From the NCBI RefSeq assembly GCF_051027545.1, contig NZ_CP194902.1, positions 2,728,001 to 2,792,000 of the forward strand: a DNA stretch of 64,000 bases, written 5' to 3'. A model generated the notes under the pieces. The model was not told where the DNA came from. It worked only from the letters and a program-made list of their open reading frames with translations, and searched no databases. How positions within the stretch are numbered: the stretch's first letter is position 1; each line of letters begins with the position of its first letter. The position numbers were made by a program, and so were the translations under genes. This document shows positions 17,629 to 25,733 of the stretch, piece after piece. This DNA comes from Methylocaldum sp002005105 (GTDB taxonomy: Bacteria; Pseudomonadota; Gammaproteobacteria; Methylococcales; Methylococcaceae).

Positions 17629-19494
17629 ATGACCAACCCCGACGTGCTTCCCGATGAGATTCCCGCCCTCAAGACGCTGATTGAAGCCCAGCGCGTCGAA
17701 ATCGCCCACCTGAAACTCCTCGTCGCCAAGCTCCGCCGCCAACAGTTCGGGCGCCGCTCCGAAAAAATGGCCGGGCTCCTCGATCAATTGGAACTTCAGC
17801 TGGAGGAACTCGAAACGGGCGATGCGGAACTCGCGGCGATCGTCGAACCGCGCGCAGCCGAGCGCCGGGTAAGAACGCCCCGGTCACTGCCCGATCATCT
17901 GCCCCGCGAAACTCAGGTCCATGCCCCCGGCTTGGCCGAGTGCCCCGACTGTGGCGGTCCCTTGAAGCCCTTGGGCGAGGAGGTCGCCGAAATCCTGGAG
18001 TACGTCCCGGCCCGCTTCCGGGTGATCCGCCACGTCCGCCCCAAGTGTGCCTGCGCCCGCTGCGACCGCATCGTCCAGGCGTCGGCGCCGAGCCGGCCCA
18101 TCGCCCAGGGGCTCGCGGGTCCGGGACTGCTGGCCCATGTGCTCGTCTCGAAATACGGCGATCATCTGCCGCTGTACCGCCAGTCGGTCATTTACGCCCG
18201 CGAAGGCGTGGCTCTGTCCCGCTCCACCTTGACCGATTGGGTCGGCGACGCCGCGGGCCTCCTCCGGCCGTTGGTCGCGGCAATCCGCCGGCATGTGCTC
18301 GCCGGTCCGAAGCTCCACGCCGACGACACCCCGGTCCCGGTGCTCGCGCCCGGTCAGGGGCGCACGAAGACCGGTCGGCTGTGGACCTATGTCCGGGACG
18401 ACCGCCCGGCCGGTGATCTCACGCCGCCCGCGGTGTGGTTCGCCTACGCGCCGGACCGCCAAGGCCAGCATCCCAGGACGCATCTCAAGGACTTCGAAGG
18501 CGCCCTGCAGGCGGATGGCTATGCCGGGTTCAACGGGTTGTACGACACCGGTCGCGTGCAGGAAGTGGCCTGTTGGGCGCATGTCCGGCGCAAGTTCTAC
18601 GAGCTCCACAAGGCCCACAGGAGTCCCTTGGCGGCCGAGGCGCTCCAGCGTATCGGTGCGCTCTATACGATCGAAGCCGAGATCCGGGGCCAGCCGCCGG
18701 AGGCCCGCGCCGCAGCGCGGCAAGCCCGCGCGGGTCCGCTCCTCGCGGCGCTTCAGACCTGGCTGCACACCACGCTGACACAGGTCTCGAAAAAGTCGGC
18801 GCTAGCCGAGGCGATCCGCTATGCCCTGACCCGCTGGCCGGCGCTGACCCGCTATCGCGATGACGGTCGTCTGGAGATCGACAACAATGCCGCGGAACGC
18901 GCGTTGCGGGTGGTGGCGCTCGGCCGGAAGAACTATCTGTTCGCCGGCTCCGACGCCGGCGGCCAGCGAGCGGCGGCGATCTACACCCTGATCGGCACGG
19001 CCAAGCTCAACGGCCTCGATCCGGAGGCGTACCTCCGGACCGTGCTGGCCCGCATCGCCGAGCATCCGGTCAATCGAATCGACGAGTTCCTACCCTGGAA
19101 CCTCGCCGATCAGGTGACGGAACTGACCCAGCCCATCGCGGCTCGACGCCGTCAACACGGTAAGGCTCGGACGCTTACGGTTCATGCGCAACGCCACCTC
19201 CATCTTCGACATCCATTTCGGTCCATCGTGACCGGCTATTTCGCTACCGTGACCGCCGATTCCGGAAACCGACCAAAATCGGTCACGTTCGACCGAAATG
19301 ACTGGTCACGATCCGCCGAAACCAGCGGTCACGTTGCTCCGGAACCCCCGGTCACGTTCGGCCGGAATACGCACCCAAGAGCCTACGGACTGCTTTCAGC
19401 GAAAAGTTTCTGCGGCATGCAGGTAAACAATCGACGTGATTCGGGCGCATCCTTTCCTTTCAGAGCAAGCGTCTTGCGAACTCAACTTGACTGA
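17629..19494 (+). CDS. tnpC: IS66 family transposase TnpC (copy 2), reading through the element end
   Basis: The ATG at 17629 gives MTNPDVLPDEIPALKTLIEA, the usual coiled-coil opening; the open frame further upstream is an artefact over tnpB. It has the zinc segment (CPDCGGPLKPLG, CACARCDRI), the catalytic Asp in LHADDTPVPVL, and the C-terminal NNAAERALRVVALGRKNYLF block. The conserved protein ends near EFLPWNLADQ (about 19110). No stop codon follows inside the element: the frame passes through the right inverted repeat, the target duplication and the IS21 end before stopping at 19494. That adds roughly 120 unrelated residues, so the C-terminus depends on the insertion site. Confidence 0.88.
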   Translation: MTNPDVLPDEIPALKTLIEAQRVEIAHLKLLVAKLRRQQFGRRSEKMAGLLDQLELQLEELETGDAELAAIVEPRAAERRVRTPRSLPDHLPRETQVHAPGLAECPDCGGPLKPLGEEVAEILEYVPARFRVIRHVRPKCACARCDRIVQASAPSRPIAQGLAGPGLLAHVLVSKYGDHLPLYRQSVIYAREGVALSRSTLTDWVGDAAGLLRPLVAAIRRHVLAGPKLHADDTPVPVLAPGQGRTKTGRLWTYVRDDRPAGDLTPPAVWFAYAPDRQGQHPRTHLKDFEGALQADGYAGFNGLYDTGRVQEVACWAHVRRKFYELHKAHRSPLAAEALQRIGALYTIEAEIRGQPPEARAAARQARAGPLLAALQTWLHTTLTQVSKKSALAEAIRYALTRWPALTRYRDDGRLEIDNNAAERALRVVALGRKNYLFAGSDAGGQRAAAIYTLIGTAKLNGLDPEAYLRTVLARIAEHPVNRIDEFLPWNLADQVTELTQPIAARRRQHGKARTLTVHAQRHLHLRHPFRSIVTGYFATVTADSGNRPKSVTFDRNDWSRSAETSGHVAPEPPVTFGRNTHPRAYGLLSAKSFCGMQVNNRRDSGASFPFRASVLRTQLD

Positions 19495-20032
19495 GCGGAC
19501 GTATCGACGACTCGATGGAGATACTGAGGCGGGATTGGATCCGGCGTGCCAGCGATGCGGTAGCGGTTTCTCGATGCGGGAATCGTCGGGGAACTTTAGT
19601 TCCAAGAGGGTCAGGTGCGGTACCGCTCTTGATTTCCTAAACGCAGTGAATCTAGAGTTGCAACAAAACTTTGAACGATGGATCCAGAGCCGTGTCGTGT
19701 TCAGGGTTCGGGACTAAGGGTAAGCCGCCGACCGGCATGTGGTGAATCGGCTCGACAGGAAGATTGCTGCCTTCAAGCGAGCGATTTTTTGGCACCGCCC
19801 GTGTGTCCTGGCTGCTGCGGAGGTTCGCTAAGAGCGGTCAAGGAGAAGAGCGTGATGAAGAGCCAGATGATCTCGATCAAGGGGAAAGATCTCTCCCCTG
19901 CCGAACCGTTTTATTCCCTGGCAGTCTAATGGCGCTTGGTGATAGGGCCGTTTGCGCTCATCGCGATTTAACGCAAGAGAACCCGTGGGAATCAGTTGTA
20001 TACAATTACAGTTCTGACTAGAGCCGATTGCT
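19380..20032. other. Gene-free stretch between IS21 and the large minus-strand operon
   Basis: About 650 bases with only short overlapping ORFs and no family signature. It marks the junction between the insertion-sequence cluster and the downstream end of the defence-like operon. A short plus-strand ORF tail near 19855-19929 has a purine-rich leader, but I cannot support it as a gene. Confidence 0.5.
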
Positions 20033-21508
20033 TTACAAAAGCCCTAAATCCCGATATCGCTGCCGTTTAGCCAATAACTCTGGGGCGTCCCTAGTAATCC
20101 GTAATGCATGCTTCAGGTACCCAGCAGCAGCGGCGTAATCGCGCATTTGTTCGCATACTTGTATGAGCCGGACTAGTACAGGTGGTTTGGAGGGTGACTT
20201 TCGATTAATTGTTTCAAGAGCCTCTCGCGCTGCCGGAAAGTTTGCTTCCAGTCCAAATATTGTGGCCAAGAGAAAGTCGAGCTCTAGAGATTCCCCGTCA
20301 AGTGTTCTGGCGTCATCCAAAAGACTTTTTGCCCGATCAATCTTACGAAGAGAAAGAAAAGCTTTAATGCCCAGCAAGCGTATTGACTTTGCATTCTCAT
20401 CCTGAGGAAGCGCACGCTGTCTTTCCCGCTCGAATACCTCTTCAAATTCAAAAAGCCGGTTAGCACGATAGAGCGCGTTGAGTTGCTGCAATAATGCGCC
20501 ACAGTCACGCGTTCTCGTAAACTCGGCTCCAGCGATCTTCGCCGCCTTGAAGTAATCCTGGGCCTCCAAGGCATCCACGACTGCCGTCGACCAGTCAACG
20601 AGACGTTGATTGGTCGAGATAGCTATCGAGTAATGTGGAGCGCTTAATTGTCTGTCCCTGGCGAAATCAAATGCATGGCGCAATGATTCGATATCGTGGA
20701 ATCTGTTTGATGGAGCTTTTTCAAGACATCGGAGGATCAAGTCATCAATCGCGGGTACGATGTTGGCGTTGATTTCGCTCGGTTTCTTAAATGGGGCATG
20801 GCGCCGCACCTGCGCCGGCGTTTCATGGGGTAGTCGCCCTGTCAGCAGTTGGTAAAGGAGAACACCTAAGCTGTAAATGTCACCACGAAGGAGTTCCTCA
20901 AAGGTTCCCTTGCGCGAAACACTGTCCGAAAATTCCGGTGCGGCATATAGGACGGTCCCGCCATTCTCCCTGGTGCGGACATAGATTTCCTCAGGAAGAG
21001 CCGAGCTTCCAAAATCGGTCAGCTTCACCAAGTCCCCGGCACCTACCAAGATATTGTGCGGTTTGATATCGCCGTGGGAAATGGGGGGCAATAAGTTGGC
21101 TAAGAAACCGATGGCATCCAGAACCTGGGCGTAGATGTTGAACAGTCGTTCAAACGTGTTTCCGAAGTGCTGATTTCTTTGCTCCAGCTTCTGCGCAAGA
21201 CTCTGGCTAGGGAAGTATTCCATCTCTATGAAGAACCATTCATTCTCCGGTGGAACCCTTCCCATGTCGTGAATTCGGACGATGTTGGGATGACTTTCGA
21301 TATTGAGAAGTTCTTTCCCCTCCGCGAGACGTCGATCGTCTTTGGTTAAGTCTTTTGGAATTTTTACCGCAACAATCGCGCCGTCTTTCAATCGCTCCGC
21401 ACGCCAAACCCAACCATGGCTTCCGTCGCCTAGACATTCAAGTAAAAGATACTTGTCACCCAGGCGTTTATTGGTACCAGGTAGAAAATGGGCCGACCTG
21501 ATATTCAC
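20033..21508 (-). CDS. Ser/Thr protein kinase with C-terminal helical repeats, last gene of the MADS-like operon
   Basis: 491 residues from a GTG at 21508 that shares GTGA with the upstream stop; the longer frame to 21700 overlaps the previous gene and has no kinase sequence. Eukaryotic-type kinase domain: glycine loop GDGSHGWVW (27-35), the ATP-binding Lys49 in VAVKIP, catalytic loop HGDIKPHN (145-152; HGD instead of HRD), and DFG at 165-167. A helical repeat region follows (about 310-490), similar to tetratricopeptide proteins. HGD kinases usually lack activation-loop dependence. Within this operon it probably signals or switches the system by phosphorylation; the target is unknown. Confidence 0.9.
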   Translation of the reverse strand: MNIRSAHFLPGTNKRLGDKYLLLECLGDGSHGWVWRAERLKDGAIVAVKIPKDLTKDDRRLAEGKELLNIESHPNIVRIHDMGRVPPENEWFFIEMEYFPSQSLAQKLEQRNQHFGNTFERLFNIYAQVLDAIGFLANLLPPISHGDIKPHNILVGAGDLVKLTDFGSSALPEEIYVRTRENGGTVLYAAPEFSDSVSRKGTFEELLRGDIYSLGVLLYQLLTGRLPHETPAQVRRHAPFKKPSEINANIVPAIDDLILRCLEKAPSNRFHDIESLRHAFDFARDRQLSAPHYSIAISTNQRLVDWSTAVVDALEAQDYFKAAKIAGAEFTRTRDCGALLQQLNALYRANRLFEFEEVFERERQRALPQDENAKSIRLLGIKAFLSLRKIDRAKSLLDDARTLDGESLELDFLLATIFGLEANFPAAREALETINRKSPSKPPVLVRLIQVCEQMRDYAAAAGYLKHALRITRDAPELLAKRQRYRDLGLL

Positions 21509-22128
21509 AATAACCTCTCGCAACGTAACTGCTTTAATAACATGCTGCCATTGCTTTCGATTTCGAAGAGGAATCGACTGAACACGACTGCTATAGCGCG
21601 AACGGGGGGTACTCGAGCACCAACCGATGACCTGAAGCCATTGCGGCATCGTTCCACGAGTTTGTCTTTGTCCGGAGCGGAAACCACCCCCTTGTTCCAC
21701 GTAGCGAGAACCAGAACGGAGGGGCTATTACCCCAACGCATGGAGGCTTCAAGCAGATTGCACAACTTCTCATCGAGTTTGAGTTGGCCACGCTCAGTAC
21801 CGTCGAATCGTTCGAACTCGACCAGGGCAATGGGGGACCGCTGCTGACGACAGAACCATGTCGAATCCGATCTAATGTCGGCCCCGTGTGTCATTGGCGC
21901 CGGGCACTCGGTCACCGCCATGAATCCCATTTCCTGGCCAAGCGCGTTCCAGACGCTGCAGCCCAGGCTGTGGACGAGCACATCTGCATCACGTACACCC
22001 CAGTGGGTAAGCATCGGATAGCTACGTTCAACGAATTCGAGCGATGACATCGCCTCGCAAATGCGACGGGCCAAATCACTCACCGAAGGTCCCCCAAACG
22101 CGCAGAACTTCAGGGGATTCGCCGCCAT
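21505..22128 (-). CDS. Hypothetical protein between HerA-like ATPase and kinase
   Basis: 207 residues from the ATG at 22128, or 181 from the ATG at 22050, which would remove most of the 53-bp overlap with the HerA-like gene and is about as likely. No family recognised. The middle has an alternating beta/acidic pattern (DIRSDSTWF, then SPIALVEFERFDG, then KLDEKLCNLLEAS, then PSVLVLATWNKG). This loosely recalls PD-(D/E)XK nuclease cores with a Glu-x-Glu variant; that is speculation. The stop overlaps the kinase GTG start by 4 bp. Confidence 0.7.
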   Translation of the reverse strand: MAANPLKFCAFGGPSVSDLARRICEAMSSLEFVERSYPMLTHWGVRDADVLVHSLGCSVWNALGQEMGFMAVTECPAPMTHGADIRSDSTWFCRQQRSPIALVEFERFDGTERGQLKLDEKLCNLLEASMRWGNSPSVLVLATWNKGVVSAPDKDKLVERCRNGFRSSVGARVPPVRAIAVVFSRFLFEIESNGSMLLKQLRCERLL

Positions 22129-23764
22129 GGATCAATGCCTTGCCGCCTACTTTTACGAGCAAGGGCGCGGGAATGGATCGACCGCACACCAAAGCCTCAC
22201 CCGTCGAAAGACCGGGCAGTTCATCGAGATCCGCCTTGCTCACCATGTCCGAGGCTTTGGCGATAAAGCGCTGGTCGTCCGGATTCTTCAGGCGCATGGT
22301 CACCAAGGTATTGCATTGCGAGGTCACATCCGCGTCCAGCTTCGACGGGCGCTGGCTGACGATGGCGAATCCCACCCCAAATTTGCGACCTTCGCCGGCA
22401 ATCTTCTTGATGATTCGATGGCTGACGGCGTTGCCGGCAGCCGGGGCGAAGTTATGACCTTCTTCGTAGACCAAAAAGCAGGGGCGCAGTGGGTCAGTCT
22501 TGCTCGAAGCCGCTCTGAGGATCTCGCTCGAGAGCAGTGCACAGACGACCTGCTTGGCCGTGTCGCTTAGTCCTTGCAGATCGATGACGATAAGGCGTCC
22601 TTGTCGGTTCGAGGGGCGGCCCACCATCTTGTAGATATCTGTTGGCGCATCCATCGCTGCTGAGTAAAAACTCTGCGCTTCGTTAAGGACGCGAGACAAT
22701 TTCATGGATGCCACCGCAGCACTGCGGCCATTCAATGCCTTTGCCTCCGCTTCCGAGAGATCGTCCCACTCGCGTAACTCTTCAATACCGTCACCTAGGA
22801 GGTAGCGAAGGCGATTGATATCCCTGGGCTCGGTTTTGTCCGCATTTCGCCAATATCGGATTGCAACATCGAGAACCCGTTGCTGGGGTTCGGTCAGCCC
22901 CGGCAGGATTTCAGCCACGTCGTCCATCTCAAAATGGTCGAACTGAAGTGCAAGTTGCGTATTCTTGCCCGCGTACTTGTGCTTGAAAGATTCGTTCTGC
23001 GGCGTGTAAACCTGAATACCGGCACCGGCCTGCTGGAGCCGTTCCAGCATGTCGCGAATCCTGGGCAAAACATCGCGATCGCGAGCATCCTCCACCTCTG
23101 CGAGCCCATCAGAAAAATTCAGCTGCCCCCTCGCCAGAGCTTTTCCATACTCTCCATGCGGATCGAAAACAACGACCGTCCCGTTATTGAGTGCTACTAG
23201 CCGTTCGATGATGCGCCCAACTGTGTAGGATTTCCCGGAGCCGGTCATAGCCAGTACTGCCATGTGCTCGGTCACTAGTTTATTGACATCGAGAAAGACG
23301 GGGACGGTGTTTTCTCCCCGTTCATATCCCACCAGATTTCCCAAATGAAGGCTGGTGTGTTCATTAAATTCGTAGAAATCGCTTAGAAACTGGAAATCCA
23401 CCGTTTCCACAGCTGCACCTGGATCGAGCGGCCGGCGAGGAATCTTGATCTGGCGAGAAACCGGATCGCGGTAACCTACCAATTCCAAATTGGCGAACAG
23501 GCTTTCACCCGTAACATTGGCACCGGGCAACAACTCGAGTTCGGTCACCCCATCACCAAAGCCCGCGTTGAACAGCATGTTGGTCCGGGTAATGCGGGTG
23601 ACACGCCCAAGCACGGGAACGACGCCCTCGTCCGCGCGCTCTTGATGCATGATGCGCACGAACTCCCCGCGGCGTACGGAAAAAGAGTCGTTCACCACCA
23701 TGGTGAGTTGCGCCGCGTCGCCGGTGTTGCCGACCAGCTTGCCCAGTACTTTGTGTTTCATCAT
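22076..23764 (-). CDS. HerA-like hexameric ATPase/translocase
   Basis: 562 residues. An N-terminal HAS-barrel-type segment (GKLVGNTGDAAQLTMVVND), then the FtsK/HerA ATPase: Walker A MTGSGKSY at 173-180, a DPHGEYG block at 201-207, Walker B FLVYEEGHNFAP at about 430-441, and the SQRPSKLD arginine-finger/sensor region. HerA ATPases move DNA and commonly pair with NurA nucleases; the gene directly upstream encodes a NurA-like protein and the two overlap by ATGA (23761-23764). In the operon this pair is the probable DNA-translocating effector. Confidence 0.9.
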   Translation of the reverse strand: MMKHKVLGKLVGNTGDAAQLTMVVNDSFSVRRGEFVRIMHQERADEGVVPVLGRVTRITRTNMLFNAGFGDGVTELELLPGANVTGESLFANLELVGYRDPVSRQIKIPRRPLDPGAAVETVDFQFLSDFYEFNEHTSLHLGNLVGYERGENTVPVFLDVNKLVTEHMAVLAMTGSGKSYTVGRIIERLVALNNGTVVVFDPHGEYGKALARGQLNFSDGLAEVEDARDRDVLPRIRDMLERLQQAGAGIQVYTPQNESFKHKYAGKNTQLALQFDHFEMDDVAEILPGLTEPQQRVLDVAIRYWRNADKTEPRDINRLRYLLGDGIEELREWDDLSEAEAKALNGRSAAVASMKLSRVLNEAQSFYSAAMDAPTDIYKMVGRPSNRQGRLIVIDLQGLSDTAKQVVCALLSSEILRAASSKTDPLRPCFLVYEEGHNFAPAAGNAVSHRIIKKIAGEGRKFGVGFAIVSQRPSKLDADVTSQCNTLVTMRLKNPDDQRFIAKASDMVSKADLDELPGLSTGEALVCGRSIPAPLLVKVGGKALIHGGESPEVLRVWGTFGE

Positions 23765-24909
23765 TCAAACCCCTCATCGAGCCCCGTCAACCAGGTACTC
23801 TCGACATCATTATTCCGGAGTGCTTCGTTTAATCCCTGCCGATAGTAGGCCGCGAATTTCTCAAGGATATTCAACTGTTGTCGGCTCAATAACTGCGGCA
23901 GTGGCATAGCCTTTCTCTGACTTTGCATATCAAGAACCATCAACCGGGTGGCCACGGCGTCCAGCAACGCTGAATCCCAATCGGACTCTTCCCCGGCCAT
24001 CTGAGCCATTTGGATCTGGCCTCCACGTGCGCTCCGGAAGTGAAATCCGATCACGCCGTAATCAACTTCGCCGGCCGGCTCCATGCGAGATCGGTTTTCT
24101 GTCATTCGAAAGGCAATCGTCCGGGTGAAGCTGCCCAGGATCCCGTTGATGAATCGGGTATCTCCGATACCCATCAGGCGCTCTTCCAGACCAGAAAGCC
24201 CGCTGGCCGACTCGGGTGAAAATCCATCCGACAGCAGGAGATGTTTGCGGCCATCCACGGTACGCAGATCCTGCCGGGCGATGCTTACGATGGCGCTGAA
24301 TCGTTCCGCGAGAATACTGGTAAGCACGGGTCCATCCGGATTCCATGGGAATAGGTCTTTACGGTGCTTCTGCCAAAACCCTTCGATGGCATCGCGGGTC
24401 TTTTCGTACTCCGCCCAGTGACGGACGTTCCGCTTCAACGGGATCATGTCCCTGCCGATAAAAAGTGGTGTATCGATCAATATCAGATTAGGAGCGGCAT
24501 CCTGAATAATAAGGCGCTCGACCAAGGCGTAGCAGTGGCGCATTTCCACCAGGTCCAGCCGTTTGCGTTGTGCTTCGAAATCGATGTCGTCCAGTTCGGA
24601 AACCGAGTCCGTTCCGGTAGTGCTGATCTTGTTTTCCTGGATGAGAAGATCGGTTCTCACGGCAGCGGAAACATAAATGAATCCGCCAAGAGCCCGGTGT
24701 ATGCAGGAGTGGCTAGCGATACCGGATACCGCAAGGTTGATGACGGAAGGTCTCTTGACAGCCTTGATCAGCCCTGCATCCCTGAATATAGGGGCAACGT
24801 GTTCGATATCCCGAATTTGCTTCAAGAGCCGCCCTGCGCTGCCCGGAAGACGAAGCTGGCTATCTATCGCGAGAGCTTGTGCAAGATTTGTCGTCTTCAT
24901 CGAATTCAC
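23761..24909 (-). CDS. NurA-like nuclease domain protein (tentative)
   Basis: 382 residues. The start is a GTG at 24909 sharing GTGA with the preceding stop, or an ATG at 24900. The call rests on position beside a HerA ATPase and on the NurA-like layout: an early strand with IASHSCIHRALGGFIYVSAA, a central LILIDTPLF strand carrying an Asp, and a late RSARGGQIQMAQM region. The first canonical Asp of NurA (usually in an hhDGS motif) appears as Ser in LAVSGIAS, so the active site may be altered or the assignment wrong. A HerA-partner nuclease or scaffold is the best reading. Confidence 0.55.
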   Translation of the reverse strand: MNSMKTTNLAQALAIDSQLRLPGSAGRLLKQIRDIEHVAPIFRDAGLIKAVKRPSVINLAVSGIASHSCIHRALGGFIYVSAAVRTDLLIQENKISTTGTDSVSELDDIDFEAQRKRLDLVEMRHCYALVERLIIQDAAPNLILIDTPLFIGRDMIPLKRNVRHWAEYEKTRDAIEGFWQKHRKDLFPWNPDGPVLTSILAERFSAIVSIARQDLRTVDGRKHLLLSDGFSPESASGLSGLEERLMGIGDTRFINGILGSFTRTIAFRMTENRSRMEPAGEVDYGVIGFHFRSARGGQIQMAQMAGEESDWDSALLDAVATRLMVLDMQSQRKAMPLPQLLSRQQLNILEKFAAYYRQGLNEALRNNDVESTWLTGLDEGFE

Positions 24910-25733
24910 GCTGCTCCATTGAGATTTTCGGCAAACGCCCAGTATCTTGATGATTGTAAATAATCCAATCCCTCTGGGGTTAGGCCGCCGTCATCCAGAA
25001 ATCCGATGAGCTTGAGGCGGGCAAAGCTCTCTGGCAAATCAAACTGGGTCAGATCGAGCAAGGGAACGGTGAAGTTGCGCAGGCAATCTGTGAGCCTGGG
25101 TGCTGTTGCGACACCAAAGCCATAACAGCACACCATGACGGTTATATCCTCCGGATGGAGCACGTCTTCCGGGCGGATCTTACTCGGTACCGGAGCCGAT
25201 GCCTTGCCGGCGTGCCGGCCGAGCGCTTCAAGGAACGCAATTACCGAATCGGCATGATCCAGTAGGCTAACGGACCACAGTGGCAATACGGTAGCGGCAA
25301 TCAGCCCGCTGTTCGAATGGGCCTTCCAATATCGGGTGTGGCTTGAATGATCTGTCCATTGTCCGCTATCAGTGTCGCTGCTACCGTCAACGCCCTGAAT
25401 CCGATAGATGACCTCTTGCGCGATCCAATGCGCCACCGAATGGGGTTCAGGGGCGACAGGGCGATTGGACGCGAATTCACAAACCCAATCCAGGGTAGAA
25501 ATAATCCGGCCTTCCTGGTACGGGGGCAGCAGCAGCGATATGCGGCCAGGTTGTCTCGCCCAAGCCGTATATTCCGATTGCTGGTCGCCGGCCACTTGAA
25601 GCTGCTCTCCGGTCATGAGCAGCACGCCGGTGTTCGGCAGTGACAGGCTCGGCAATGGTTCCGCGGCAAGCAGATTTGCCAGAAAGCGGCCACGCCTGTG
25701 CCCGTGGAGCGCTGGCGATAGATAGAACTTCAA
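24906..25733 (-). CDS. Hypothetical protein of the MADS-like operon (275 aa)
   Basis: The open frame extends to 25916, but that part lies over the end of the large ATPase gene. A TTG at 25733 overlapping the ATPase stop (TTGA) with a GGAG sequence just before it is the most likely start, giving about 275 residues beginning around LKFYLSPALHGHRRGRFLAN. No family recognised; the sequence is mixed alpha/beta with no metal-binding motif seen. Its stop overlaps the GTG start of the NurA-like gene. Its fixed place between ATPase and NurA-like genes suggests a structural or adaptor subunit. Confidence 0.65.
   Translation of the reverse strand: MKFYLSPALHGHRRGRFLANLLAAEPLPSLSLPNTGVLLMTGEQLQVAGDQQSEYTAWARQPGRISLLLPPYQEGRIISTLDWVCEFASNRPVAPEPHSVAHWIAQEVIYRIQGVDGSSDTDSGQWTDHSSHTRYWKAHSNSGLIAATVLPLWSVSLLDHADSVIAFLEALGRHAGKASAPVPSKIRPEDVLHPEDITVMVCCYGFGVATAPRLTDCLRNFTVPLLDLTQFDLPESFARLKLIGFLDDGGLTPEGLDYLQSSRYWAFAENLNGAA

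Larger units (their letters stand above)
16763..19178 (+). mobile_element. IS66-family insertion sequence, copy 2, nested in IS21
   Basis: The terminal inverted repeat GTAAGCGTCCG begins at 16763, and its exact complement CGGACGCTTAC ends at 19178. The element is flanked by an exact 8-bp target duplication GGTTCATG (16755-16762 and 19179-19186), the size typical of IS66. It encodes tnpA, tnpB and tnpC on the plus strand, opposite to its IS21 host. It differs from copy 1 in all three proteins, so it is a separate arrival. Confidence 0.96.
14298..19373 (-). mobile_element. IS21-family insertion sequence, interrupted by a second IS66
   Basis: Carries istA and istB on the minus strand. The ends match as inverted repeats: TGCGGATTTCGGCGAACG at 14298, and (reverse complement of 19373 inward) TGCGTATTCCGGCCGAACG, both followed by TGACCGG. 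A 6-bp direct repeat CCCAAG flanks it exactly (14292-14297 and 19374-19379). Both ends contain several GTGACCG-type words (five or more between 19227 and 19360), the multiple terminal repeats typical of IS21. Without the inserted IS66 and its duplicated target, it is about 2.65 kb, normal for the family. Confidence 0.93.
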
